A stretch of DNA of 64,000 nucleotides from Nocardia nova NBRC 15556 (GTDB lineage: Bacteria > Actinomycetota > Actinomycetes > Mycobacteriales > Mycobacteriaceae): NCBI RefSeq assembly GCF_001613005.1, contig NZ_BDBN01000057.1:1-64000 (forward strand). Direction: 5' to 3'. Below the pieces are notes generated by a model. It saw only the letters and a program-made list of their open reading frames with translations, did not search any database and had not been told where the DNA came from. The position numbers and the translations under genes are program-made. This document shows, piece by piece, positions 51,498 to 61,400 of the stretch; the stretch's first letter is position 1; each line of letters opens with the position of its first letter.

Positions 51498-52670
51498 CTA
51501 GCCGGCGGGAGGCGGCGGGGGCGGGGTGCCGGGCAGCGGCGGCGGACCACCGAACAACGACTGCAGCGCGGGGACGGTCGAGGCCGCGGCCCACGCGGAC
51601 ATGCCGGTGGTCCAGACGTTCGTCTGCGGTGTGAGGCGCCCGGCGGCGACGAACTGACGCAGCTGATCCACCGGGAACGGACCCGCCGCCTGCCCGTCCA
51701 GATCGATGTGGAACTGCTGCTGCACCGGAAGCGGCGGCGGCTGCTGCCCGTAACCCTGCTGGGCATAACCGGCGGCGGGCTGGGCGAAGGCGCCCTGCAT
51801 CGCCCCTGCCATCTGCCCGCCGAGGGCCACGCCCATCCCGGCCTGCATCGCCGCGCCCATCGCCCCGCCGCCGGGATTCTGCGCGGCGGCGAGCATGGCG
51901 TCGGCCGCCTGGACCTGCTGATACCGGTTCGGATCGCGCACGTTGTCGGCGAAACCGCCGGCCTCGACACCGCGGGCCACGCCGCGGGTCATCGCCTGCT
52001 GGATCTCCTCCGGCAGCGAGATCGTCATGGTGACCGCGTCGACCCCCAGTCCGAACGACGCCACCCGCTGCGCCACGAATTCGCGCAGCTTGTCGGACAA
52101 TTCGACCTGACGCCCCTGCAGATCGATCGCGCCGAGCCCGGTGGCGAGCACCATGTCGGAGAAGGCCAGCGCGACGGTGCGCCGCAGCAGATCGGTGATC
52201 TGCTCCATGTCGACCACGCTCTCGGTGCCGATCACCTGGCGCAGGAAGACGGCCGGGTCGACCACCTTCACGATGGTGGTGCCGTTGGCGCGGACCTGCA
52301 CCATGCGGAAGTCGGGATCACGGACGGTCACCGGTTGCGGTGTGCCCCAGCGGAAATCGGTGACCGGCCGGGTGTTGACGAAGTACACCTCCGACCGGAA
52401 CGGGCTGTTGAAGCCGTGTTTCCACCCCTGCAGGGTGGACATGATCGGCATGTTCTCCGTGGTCAGCGCGTAATGGCCGGGCTCGTAGCGGTCGGCGAGC
52501 TGCCCCCGGTAGACGAAGACGGCCTGCTGGCCCTCGCGCACGATCAGTTCGGCGCCGTTCTTGATCTCGTTGTCGTAGCGCGGGAACCGCCACGCCAGCG
52601 TGGAATTCGTATCGTCGAGCCATTCGATGATGTCGACGAATTCGCCACGGATCTTGTCCATCAGGCCCAT
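51498..52670 (-). CDS. SPFH-domain protein with C-terminal GYF_2 domain (YdjI-like)
   Basis: 390 residues from ATG 52670. The SPFH domain (residues 20-230) includes EFVDIIEWLDDTNSTLAWRF and GQQAVFVYRGQLADRYEPGHY, characteristic of the virion-core-protein-like SPFH subfamily. An Ala/Gly/Gln-rich linker follows. Then comes a GYF_2 domain (QFHIDLDGQAAGPFPVDQLR, TNVWTTGMSAWAAA) that binds Pro-rich peptides, possibly the Pro-rich N-terminus of the partner zinc-ribbon protein. Confidence 0.85.
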   Translation of the reverse strand: MGLMDKIRGEFVDIIEWLDDTNSTLAWRFPRYDNEIKNGAELIVREGQQAVFVYRGQLADRYEPGHYALTTENMPIMSTLQGWKHGFNSPFRSEVYFVNTRPVTDFRWGTPQPVTVRDPDFRMVQVRANGTTIVKVVDPAVFLRQVIGTESVVDMEQITDLLRRTVALAFSDMVLATGLGAIDLQGRQVELSDKLREFVAQRVASFGLGVDAVTMTISLPEEIQQAMTRGVARGVEAGGFADNVRDPNRYQQVQAADAMLAAAQNPGGGAMGAAMQAGMGVALGGQMAGAMQGAFAQPAAGYAQQGYGQQPPPLPVQQQFHIDLDGQAAGPFPVDQLRQFVAAGRLTPQTNVWTTGMSAWAAASTVPALQSLFGGPPPLPGTPPPPPPAG

Positions 52671-52744
52671 GCGTACTTCCGTCCTCCCTCGGCGCATTCC
52701 GCCGCGCAGAGTATGGCACAAACGGATTCGCTTCGGCCGCTAGC

Positions 52745-53269
52745 ATGGGCGTTGTGGAGCAGCGATACGTGCGCAGGTCGGGACGGGTGATCCTCGCGGA
52801 CGCCGACGACCGGATCCTGCTCATCGCCTATCGCGGCACGCTGGATCCGCTGTACTGGATCACGCCCGGCGGCGGCATCGACGCGGCGGAATCGCCGGCC
52901 GAGGCGGCGGCCCGGGAACTGGATGAGGAGACCGGATTGCGAATCAGCGCAGCCGATCTCGGGCCGCAGGTGGCGGTGGCCACCGGGCATCTGGACATCC
53001 CGGGATGGCTGTCGGGTTTGTTCCGTGAGGACTATTTCTTCTACCGGCTGCCCACCAGCGGCACCGATCCGGACACGAGCGGGCTGCTGAGCTACGAAAG
53101 CACCGTCATCGACGAATTCCGCTGGTGGAGTGTCGGCGAGCTCGCGAGCACCGACCAGCAGGTGTATCCGCTGGGTCTCGCCGGGCTCCTCGGCGAGCTG
53201 CTGGCGGGGCGGATTCCGCCGGAGCCGGTCACGCTGCCGTGGCGTGACCGGCGCGACGAAGCCTCGTGA
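52745..53269 (+). CDS. NUDIX hydrolase
   Basis: 174 residues, ATG 52745 or GTG 52754. The Nudix box is GGGIDAAESPAEAAARELDE followed by ETGL, with REL-EE positions for the metal intact. It hydrolyses a nucleoside-diphosphate-linked substrate. The extended C-terminus (TVIDEFRWWSVGELASTDQQ) resembles the MutT/ADP-ribose type. No partner gene is evident. Confidence 0.88.
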   Translation: MGVVEQRYVRRSGRVILADADDRILLIAYRGTLDPLYWITPGGGIDAAESPAEAAARELDEETGLRISAADLGPQVAVATGHLDIPGWLSGLFREDYFFYRLPTSGTDPDTSGLLSYESTVIDEFRWWSVGELASTDQQVYPLGLAGLLGELLAGRIPPEPVTLPWRDRRDEAS

Positions 53270-53281
53270 ATCGGCCGCGTC

Positions 53282-54109
53282 TCAGGACTTGCGACCGGTG
53301 AATTCGTCCATCGAGTGGTAGACGCCCACCTTGTTCAGGTAGAAGTCGCGCACCTTCAGCGGCAGCAGACCGGAGATGGCACGGTTGAGCCGCGAGGTCC
53401 ACGGCAGCACGACCAGCGCCGCACCGTTCTTCATCTCCCGCCACGCGGTGTCGACGACCTCTTCCTGCTCGAGGATCGGCGTGAACCAGAAACCCTTGGC
53501 GCCGTTGAACATTCCGGTGTTGATGTAGGTCGGGCACACCGTGGTGACCTTCACGTGCTCGTTGCCGGACTGCTCGAGTTCCAGGCGCACCGAATCCGAC
53601 CAGCCCAGCGCCGCCCATTTGGACGCGGCGTAGACGCTCATGCGCGGATTGGACACCAGCGCCGCCGAGGAGGCGATGTTCAACACCCGCGCCGGGGTTT
53701 TACGCTGCACCATCGCGGGCAGGAATTCCAGCGCGATGTACATCGGCGCCAGCGAATTGATCGCCATCGTCTGGTCGATGTCGGCACGGTTCTCGGTTTC
53801 CCAGAAGTAGCCGTTGCCGCGCACGATGCCGGCGTTGTTGACCAGCACGTCGATATCGCCGACCTCCGAGCGCACCGCGGCCGCGGCGTCGATGATCGAC
53901 TGCTGGTCGGAGACGTCGACCACGCAGTGGTGCACCCGGCTCACCGATCCGGAGGACAGTTCGGCCGCGGTCTGCTTCAGCGCGGTCTCGTTGACATCCC
54001 ACAGCACCACGTCGGCGGCCTGTTCTCGCACCGCGCGCTGGGCGAAGGATTTGCCCAGGCCCATCGCCGCGCCGGTGATCAGTACCCGCTTGCCCGCGAC
54101 CGTATCCAT
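53282..54109 (-). CDS. Short-chain dehydrogenase/reductase
   Basis: 275 residues, ATG 54109. NAD(P) motif TGAAMGLGKSFAQRAVREQA; NNAG as VNNAGIVRGN; catalytic Ser in IASSAALVS and YAASK. The extra tail to residue 275 (RDFYLNKVGVYHSMDEF) resembles SDRs that act on lipid or steroid substrates. It is 67 bases downstream of the aldehyde dehydrogenase gene on the same strand, so possibly co-transcribed. Confidence 0.88.
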   Translation of the reverse strand: MDTVAGKRVLITGAAMGLGKSFAQRAVREQAADVVLWDVNETALKQTAAELSSGSVSRVHHCVVDVSDQQSIIDAAAAVRSEVGDIDVLVNNAGIVRGNGYFWETENRADIDQTMAINSLAPMYIALEFLPAMVQRKTPARVLNIASSAALVSNPRMSVYAASKWAALGWSDSVRLELEQSGNEHVKVTTVCPTYINTGMFNGAKGFWFTPILEQEEVVDTAWREMKNGAALVVLPWTSRLNRAISGLLPLKVRDFYLNKVGVYHSMDEFTGRKS

Positions 54110-54176
54110 ATCCGTTCCTCTTCCTGCGTACCCGAGTCCCTCGTGCCCGAAGTCCCCTGTGCCCGAGCGGGCGAGA

Positions 54177-55748
54177 TCATTTCTGCCGCAACGCCTTCAT
54201 CACGCCGAAGTAGAGCGTCATGGTCTTCGCCCACAGCGCTTCCGACATGCCCGGCAGCGGCGCGAGCGGCAGCGCGCGCTGGACCGCGATGGTTTGGGTG
54301 TCGACGTATTTGAGCAGCCCTTCGGGACCGTGGCGGCGGCCGCTGCCGGAGATGCCGAGCCCGCCGGAGGGGGCCGCGACACTGCCCCACGCCGCGATGA
54401 AGCCTTCGTTCACGTTGACCGACCCGGCGTGGATGCGGGCGGCGATCTCGCGGGCGCGTCCGGTATCGCGGCTCCACACACTGGCATTCAGGCCGTAGGC
54501 GGTGTCGTTGGCCTGGTCGACGGCCTCGTCGTCGCTGTGCACGCGGTAGATCGAGACGACCGGGCCGAAGGTCTCCTCGCGGTAGACCGTCATACCCGGG
54601 CGCACCCCGGCCAGCACCGTCGGCTCGTAGAAGTACGGACCGAGGTCCGGGCGCGCGCGGCCGCCGGCCAGCACGGTCGCCCCCTTGGCGACGGCGTCCT
54701 GCACATGTTCGGTGACCGTGTCGAGCTGGCGCGCGAAGGTCAGCGACCCCATCTCGTAGGAGTAGTCCAGCGCCGAGCCCAGCCGCAAAGACTGTGTGGC
54801 GGAGGTGAATTCGCTGACGAACCGGTCGTAGACACGGTCGTGCACATAGATGCGCTCGATGGATTCGCACAGCTGCCCGGCCGAGGCGAAACAGGCGCGC
54901 ACCGCGATCTTGGCGGCCGCGCTCACGTCGGCGTCGGCGAGCACCAGCAGCGGATTCTTACCGCCCAGTTCGAGCGAGTAGCCGATCAGCCGCTCCCCCG
55001 CCTGCCGGGCGATGGTGCGGCCGGTGGCGCTGGAACCGGTGTAGTCGACGTAGTCGGCGTGCGCGATCACCTCGCCGCCGATCACCGAGCCGCGGCCCAG
55101 CACCGCCTGCCACAGGCCCGCGGGCAGTCCGGCGCGTTCGGCGGCGTCGATCGCCCACAGGGCGGTGAGCGCGGTCTGGTTGTCCGGGCGCGCGACGACC
55201 GCGTTACCGGCCATCAGCGCGGGCAGCGCGTCGGAGGCAGCGAGGGCCAGCGGGTAGTTCCACGGCGAGATCACCGCGACCACACCCTTGGGCCGGTTGC
55301 GGACCTCGACCTTGGTCAGCACCGGCAGCACACCGCGCGGGGTGCGCGAGGCCAGCAGCCGTTCGGCCGCGGCGGCGTAGTAGCGGGCGTTGACCGCCAC
55401 GTCACCCACCTCGTCGAAGGCGTGCACGCGGGACTTGCCGGCCTCGGTCTGGACGATGTCGAGGATGGTGTCCTGTTCGGCCAGGACCAGGTCGTGGAAC
55501 CGGCGCAGCACCGCGGCGCGTTCGCGCACCGGAACCCGCGCCCACTGCTGCTGGGCGCTGCGGGCGGTCGCGAAGGCGGCGTCGATATCGGCGGTCGACG
55601 ACTGCGGCAGATCGGCGATCTTCGCGCCGGTGGCCGGGGCGAAGACCGCCACCGAGGGGGCGCCACCCGCGGTGGCGTGCGCGAGCAGGCGGTCCACCGA
55701 CTCCTGCGGCAGGGCCGGGGCGGCGGCGAGGTCTGGGGCGGTCGTCAT
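54177..55748 (-). CDS. Succinic-semialdehyde-type NAD(P)+ aldehyde dehydrogenase
   Basis: 523 residues from ATG 55748. Glu in SLELGGKNPLLVLADADV and active Cys in SAGQLCESIERIYV; cofactor segment VISPWNYPLALAASDALPAL. The group is that of succinate-semialdehyde dehydrogenase GabD2 in mycobacteria. An incomplete GABA/polyamine route is plausible; a broad aldehyde role is possible. It is controlled by the divergent TetR gene over a cluster of palindromes. Confidence 0.85.
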   Translation of the reverse strand: MTTAPDLAAAPALPQESVDRLLAHATAGGAPSVAVFAPATGAKIADLPQSSTADIDAAFATARSAQQQWARVPVRERAAVLRRFHDLVLAEQDTILDIVQTEAGKSRVHAFDEVGDVAVNARYYAAAAERLLASRTPRGVLPVLTKVEVRNRPKGVVAVISPWNYPLALAASDALPALMAGNAVVARPDNQTALTALWAIDAAERAGLPAGLWQAVLGRGSVIGGEVIAHADYVDYTGSSATGRTIARQAGERLIGYSLELGGKNPLLVLADADVSAAAKIAVRACFASAGQLCESIERIYVHDRVYDRFVSEFTSATQSLRLGSALDYSYEMGSLTFARQLDTVTEHVQDAVAKGATVLAGGRARPDLGPYFYEPTVLAGVRPGMTVYREETFGPVVSIYRVHSDDEAVDQANDTAYGLNASVWSRDTGRAREIAARIHAGSVNVNEGFIAAWGSVAAPSGGLGISGSGRRHGPEGLLKYVDTQTIAVQRALPLAPLPGMSEALWAKTMTLYFGVMKALRQK

Positions 55749-55774
55749 TGTCGGCCCTCTCGGTCGGCAGGCGC

Positions 55775-55824
55775 TCAACAATTTGTTGAACACCAGTGTT
55801 AGATTAACACCGATGTTAGATTAA
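55775..55824. promoter_or_regulatory. Cluster of TetR operators between ALDH and TetR genes
   Basis: TCAACAA-T-TTGTTGA (55775-55789) and GTGTTA-GAT-TAACAC (55796-55810) are perfect palindromes. TGTTAGATTAA occurs as a direct repeat at 55798 and 55814, 16 bases apart. Confidence 0.7.
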
Positions 55825-55880
55825 TGGGGCGATGCCGGGCCATGTCAAGTCCGCACGACCGATCAGGGAGGTACCACGGG

Positions 55881-56585
55881 ATGCCGCAGGACGGGGTGGT
55901 CACCACTCACAACGGCGCCGCTCGCCGGGGCCGGCCGCCACAGACGCGCGCGCAGGCCGACGAGGTCCGCTCCCGCATCGTCACCGCCACCGCCGCGGTG
56001 TTCACCGAATTCGGTTCGCGCGGACTGAGTGTCGCGCGGATCATCGACCAGGCCGGAATCTCGCGGCCCACCTTCTACCGCTATTTCGCCAACGCCACCG
56101 CCCCGCTCGATGTGGTACTCACGCAGTCCAACGAGGGCCTCGTGGGTGGCATCCGCAAGGCGTTGGAAGAGTCCGACGAGCCGGTGGCGCTCGGCATCGG
56201 CATCATCGACGCGTACCTGGACTGGGCCCGCGGGCACGGGCCGATGCTGCGGCCGGTGTTCGCGGAACTGCACGATCCGGCCTCACCGGTCTCGGCATAC
56301 CGGGAGCAGGCCTTCGACGACATCCGCGCGCTGGTGCGGGAGAAGTTCGCGGTGCTGGACCGGCAACTGCCGGCGCCGCTGGACCTCGACACCGCGCTGC
56401 AGGTCTGCGCATTCGTGGTCTACCAGGTCTCGCTGGCCACCGCGCCGGGCGCGGACCCGGATCCCGATGCGGTCGCCGAGGCCCGGCTGACGATGATTCG
56501 CACCGTTCTGGTCACCCTGGGGCGGCGCGAGGATGTCGAACTCGCCCTGACGATTCCGGGAATCTTCCTCCCCGTGCAGGGCTGA
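55881..56585 (+). CDS. TetR-family transcriptional regulator
   Basis: 234 residues from ATG 55881; a frame start at 55824 is less likely. DNA-binding domain: IVTATAAVFTEFGSRGLSVARI and ISRPTFYRYFANATAPLDVV. C-terminal ligand domain with WARGHGPMLRPVFAELHDPASP. It is divergent from the aldehyde dehydrogenase operon and probably represses it and itself. Confidence 0.88.
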   Translation: MPQDGVVTTHNGAARRGRPPQTRAQADEVRSRIVTATAAVFTEFGSRGLSVARIIDQAGISRPTFYRYFANATAPLDVVLTQSNEGLVGGIRKALEESDEPVALGIGIIDAYLDWARGHGPMLRPVFAELHDPASPVSAYREQAFDDIRALVREKFAVLDRQLPAPLDLDTALQVCAFVVYQVSLATAPGADPDPDAVAEARLTMIRTVLVTLGRREDVELALTIPGIFLPVQG

Positions 56586-56600
56586 CACCGGCAGGACAGA

Positions 56601-58481
56601 TCAGCCGCGCAACCCGCTCGCCCGCAGCACCCGCCGCGAGATCCCGGCCTCCAGTGCCTCCGCCGTGCCGATGATGCGCACCCGCTGCCGGGCGCGAGTG
56701 ATCGCGGTATAGAGCAGTTCACGGGTCAGCAGCGTCGACTCCGGGCCCGGCAGCACGATCGTCACCGCACCGTACTGGCTGCCCTGGCTGCGGTGGATGG
56801 TCATCGCGTACACCGTTGTCACACCCGGGAATTGGGTGGGATGCACCAGATACGGCTCGCTGCCGCGCTGCAGCGCGGCGCGCAGGCCACCGTCGGCGGA
56901 CCGCACGATGACACCGGTGTCGCCGTTGTAGATGCGGGCCTCGTGGTCGTTGGCGGTCACCAGCAAAGGCTGGCCGGGAAACCATTGTCCGGCAGCGGAT
57001 TCCGTCCCGATTCCGGCCGCGGCGACCCAGCCGCCGGCCATCCGGTCCCACCGTTCGACACCGAACGGCCCCTGCCGGTGCGCGCACAGCAGGCGATGCG
57101 ATTCCATCGCCTGCAGCGCGGCCGCGGCGTCGCCCGCCTCGGCGGCGGTGGTGGATTCGCGGGCGGCGCGCACCACGTCGGCACGCACCTCGGCGATGTC
57201 GTCGGGTTCGTGCAGGGACAGTTCGGTACCGCCGTCGTGCAGCAGCGCCAGCGCCGTCTCGGCGTCCCCGGCGCGCACCGCCACCGCCAGATCGGCGATC
57301 CGGCCACCGAACCGGCGGCCACGGGTGAGTCGGATCATGCCGCCGCGCAAGCGGTTTCGTTCCCGTTCACTGAGATCTTCGGCGCCGGCCACCGGACCGG
57401 AACCGGTGTCCAGGATCTGCTCGAGGATCGGATTCGGCGGGCCGGCCACCGGTCCCGCGACCAGATCGGCGAGGACGGCACCGGCGTCGACCGAGGCCAG
57501 CTGGTCCGGGTCGCCGACGAGCACCAGCCGCGCGTCCGGGCGCACGGCGGGCAACAGCCTGCTCATCATGGTCAGCGACACCATGGAGGTTTCGTCGACG
57601 ACGATGACGTCGTAGGGCAGCCGGTTGTGGGCGTGGTGACGGAAGCGGGTGGTGCCGCCGCGCTGCCAGCCCAGCAGCCGGTGCACGGTCGCCGCGGTCA
57701 GTTCCGGGAGGTCGAGGTCGCCGGCCTGTTCGCGCACCGATTCCTGCAGGCGCGCAGCGGCTTTGCCGGTCGGGGCGGCCAGCGCGATGCGCAGGGGCGC
57801 GGTGTCGGCGACCGCGCGCTGGTGCGCGACCAGCAGGGCCAGGATGCGGGCGATGGTGTGGGTCTTACCGGTGCCGGGACCACCGGCGACGACCGTGGTC
57901 CAGCTGGTGGCGGCGACGGCGGCGGCGATGCGCTGGCGGTCCGGGGCGGCGCCGGGTCCGCCCGTCCCCGGGAACAGCCGGTCCAGTTCGCGGCGCACGG
58001 TGTCCGGGTCGACGAGCGGATGCCCGTGCGCACGGTCCGCCAGTACCTCGCGGATCGTCTGCTCCTGCCGGTAGTAGCGGTCCAGATACAGCAGCGGCCC
58101 GCCCTCGGATTCGACCAGCCGCAGGGGGCACAACGGGCCGGCGGGACTCCCGCACACCAGCGGGCTCGCGCGCAACTGACCGCACAGGCTGTCGACGTCC
58201 GGCCAGGGCAGCAGAGCGGGATCGACCGGTTCCGCCTCGCCGAGATCGAAACCCTCGCCGTCGACACCGATTTCGTGCATGCGCCGCAATTCCAGGCACA
58301 CCGATCCCGACCGCACCGCACGCACCGCGAGCGCGGCGGCCAGCAGGACCTGCTCCCCGGATTCACCGCCGAGCCGGCCCAGCCGCAGTGCCACGTGCAC
58401 GTCGGCCGCCGACAACACCCCGGCGGTGTTGAAGGTCCGCAGCAGTCCGGTGGCGCGCTGCGCCACAGCGATCGCCGTCAC
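56601..58481 (-). CDS. recD: Exodeoxyribonuclease V alpha subunit RecD
   Basis: 626 residues, start GTG 58481 overlapping the recB stop (GTGA). SF1 helicase motifs: I VVAGGPGTGKTHTIARIL; II VIVVDETSMVS; III LVGDPDQLASVDAGAVL; VI MTIHRSQGSQYGAVTIV. RecD is the 5'-3' helicase of RecBCD that sets processivity of DNA end resection. It is the last gene of the operon. Confidence 0.95.
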   Translation of the reverse strand: MTAIAVAQRATGLLRTFNTAGVLSAADVHVALRLGRLGGESGEQVLLAAALAVRAVRSGSVCLELRRMHEIGVDGEGFDLGEAEPVDPALLPWPDVDSLCGQLRASPLVCGSPAGPLCPLRLVESEGGPLLYLDRYYRQEQTIREVLADRAHGHPLVDPDTVRRELDRLFPGTGGPGAAPDRQRIAAAVAATSWTTVVAGGPGTGKTHTIARILALLVAHQRAVADTAPLRIALAAPTGKAAARLQESVREQAGDLDLPELTAATVHRLLGWQRGGTTRFRHHAHNRLPYDVIVVDETSMVSLTMMSRLLPAVRPDARLVLVGDPDQLASVDAGAVLADLVAGPVAGPPNPILEQILDTGSGPVAGAEDLSERERNRLRGGMIRLTRGRRFGGRIADLAVAVRAGDAETALALLHDGGTELSLHEPDDIAEVRADVVRAARESTTAAEAGDAAAALQAMESHRLLCAHRQGPFGVERWDRMAGGWVAAAGIGTESAAGQWFPGQPLLVTANDHEARIYNGDTGVIVRSADGGLRAALQRGSEPYLVHPTQFPGVTTVYAMTIHRSQGSQYGAVTIVLPGPESTLLTRELLYTAITRARQRVRIIGTAEALEAGISRRVLRASGLRG

Positions 58482-61400
58482 CTGCTGTCCTTTCCGGCCA
58501 GCAGATCCGACAGCGCCACGATCAGCTCCGCCGGTGGGTCCCAGTCGAAGACGCCGTGGCCGGGCGGGGTCGCCGGGCCGATCATGGCGCGCACGAACAG
58601 ATAGCGCACTCCGCCGAGGTGGCGAGCCGGATCGTAACCGGGCAACCGCCAGCGCAGATAGCGGTGCAGCGCCGCCGAATACAGCAGGGCCTGCAGCGGA
58701 TAGTGCGAGCGCATCATCTCTTCGGCCATCCGGTCGCGCCGATAGTGCGCGACGGTCAGTTCACCGGTGCCGAGCCGGTTGGTCTTGTAGTCGACGACGA
58801 GGAAGCGGGGGCCGTCGGTCCGCAACACGGCGTCGATACTTCCGGTCAGATACCCGCGCAGCGGAACGTCGTCGAGCAGGTCGAGGGCATCGGCGTAGGT
58901 GGCGAACGGATCGTCGGACCGCAGATGTTCCCGCAGGAGAGCTCCGATGCGCCGGACGGTCACCCGCTGCGCCACCGGGTCGTCACCACCCGCGAGCGGC
59001 AGTTCGAATTCCAGTTCGTTCAACCGATCCCGGGAGCGGATATCGGCCAGCGCGACCGGATCGCACGGGGTGCGCAGCACCGCGACGAGCGCGTGGGCGA
59101 GTGCGCCGGGATCGATGTCGGCCATGAGTTGCTCGACGGCCTGTTCGCAGCGCATCCGGACCTCGGCGGCCAGATCCGGCGCGTCGGTATCGACCAACTC
59201 GAGCACACCGTGCACGAGGGTGCCGAATTCGGCGCCGTAGGGCAGATCGTTCATCAACGACGGTGCCGCGCCGGCGAACTCGTCGTCGGACCCGAGGCCG
59301 GGACCGAGTTCCGGCGCGGGCGTCAGCGGCTCGTCGGCGCCGCCCTCAACTGCCTCCGTGGCTGCGAAATCCGTTGTGCCATGCGCTGTTTCATGCGCCG
59401 ACGCGGTGAGCGCCGAGTACGAGGTACGGCGCCATTCGTGGTCGACGGAGCGGGTGAATCGCGCGGCCTCGAGTGTCTTGTCACCGGTGTGGTCACGTTC
59501 GGTGCGCAGCTGCGCCTCGACCGCCGCGCGGACGGGTTCGATCTCGATCAGGCCAGGACCGGCAGCCGCGGCCCATTCGCGCAACTGCTGCAACACGATC
59601 GGATCCGCGGGCACCTCACTGCGCGCCGGCACGTCGGCGCTGCCGGGGGCGCGGCCCAGGATCATCCGATGCAGCGGTGCGGCGGCCGTACCGTAGGCCG
59701 GCGCCCACCAGGCCACCACCTGGCACTGCGCCCGAGTCACCGCGACATACAGCAGCCGCAACTCCTCCCCCGCCTCCTCGGCCTCGCAGCGGCGGCGGTG
59801 CTCGGCGTAGCCCGGCGCTTCGGGGCCGCCGACGTCCAGGACCCGTTCGTCGCCGTCGTGGAACAACAGCGTCGACGGATTGGGGTTCTTCGCGCCGTCC
59901 CACGCGAAAGGCAAGTAGACGACAGGGAATTCCAGGCCCTTGCTGGCGTGCACCGTGGCGATCTGCACCGCGGCCGCGTCGCGGTCGAGGCGGCGGCTGC
60001 GTCCCGCGACCGCGCCCGAGGCCGGATCGCGCACCCGGTCGGCCAGCCAGCGGGTGAGCGCGGTGAGCCCGAGCGATTCCCGCGCGGCGACCTCGTCGAG
60101 CAGTTGCGCGATATGCCGCAGATCGGTCAGGCGCCGTTCGCCGCCGCTCTGGGCCAGCAGTCGCGGCGCGGGCTGGGCCTGGGCGGACAGCCGGTCGAAC
60201 ACGGCCGCGAAACCGGAGCGCGCGAACAGCCGGGCCGCGTCGCGCAGCTGGGTGCTGAGCCGGCCCACCAGATCCGCGCCACCGGCGTCGATATCGGCCG
60301 CGGACAGGCCGAGCAGCGGGGTGGTGGCCGCCAGCCGCACCCGGTCGCCGCGATGCGGTTGTTCCAGCGCCCGCAGCACCCACAGCCAGTCGGTGGCGCT
60401 GCGGGTGGCGAAAACGCTGGCGCCGCCGGCGAGGACGGAGGCGACACCGGCGCGGTCCAGTTCCGCGCGCACCAGGTCGATTTGCGCGCGGGTGCGGACC
60501 AGCACGGTGATATCACCGGGGCCGAGTGCGCGGTCGCCGATCCGCGCCCCGGATTCGAGGGTGCGGACGATATCGGCGGCGAGGTCGGTGGCCACGCGAT
60601 CGCGCTGGCGGCCCACCACCGGGAATCCGCTGCCGTTCAACGCTCCGGCGCCCTGGCGGGGAAAACACCTGAGCCGCAACGGAACCGCCGCACCCTCGGG
60701 CCCGGTGAGCCGGCTCTGCGGCCGGACCGCCGTGACCGGCGGCACCGTGATCTGCGCATGTCCCAGGGCCGCGCCGCCCAGCAGGTGATGCAGCGCCGCC
60801 AGCAGACCGGCATCGCTGCGGCGGTTGGTGTCCAGTTCGCGACGGGTCTCGGCGTGGGCGACCGCGTCCAGATAACTGAGGACCTCGGCGCCGCGGAAGG
60901 CGTAGATCGCCTGTTTCGGATCGCCGACCAGCACCAGGGTGGTGTGGTCGTGGAAGACGCGCCGCAGAATATCCCACTGCAGTGGGTCGGTGTCCTGGAA
61001 TTCGTCGACCAGCGTCACCCGGAAGCGGTCGCGGATGCGGCGGCAGGCACGCTCGCCGTGGACCGGGTCGGCGAGCACGTCGTGCAGCAACACCAGCTGA
61101 TCGTCGAAGTCGCGGATGCCCGAAAGCCGTTTGCGCCGATCGACTTCCGCGCGCACCGCGGCCGCGAACGCCGCCGCCTCGGCCGCGGGGTGATCGCCGA
61201 GCTCCTTTCCTGGAACCAGCCGCGCGCGCCGGTCCGCCACCGCGGCCGCCGCCAGCGACAGCGCCTGCCGCACCGGCATCGGGGCACCGCCACGGGCGTA
61301 GCGGGCCAGATACAGATCCTCGGCGACCGTGCTCACCAGTTCCTCGATGCCCTCGACCAGCCGCACCCGCGGATCGTGTTCGCCTGCGATGCCGAGTTCG

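Noticed and set aside
56793..58604. 603-codon open frame on the plus strand across recD
   Set aside because: Antisense shadow; recD helicase motifs are on the other strand.
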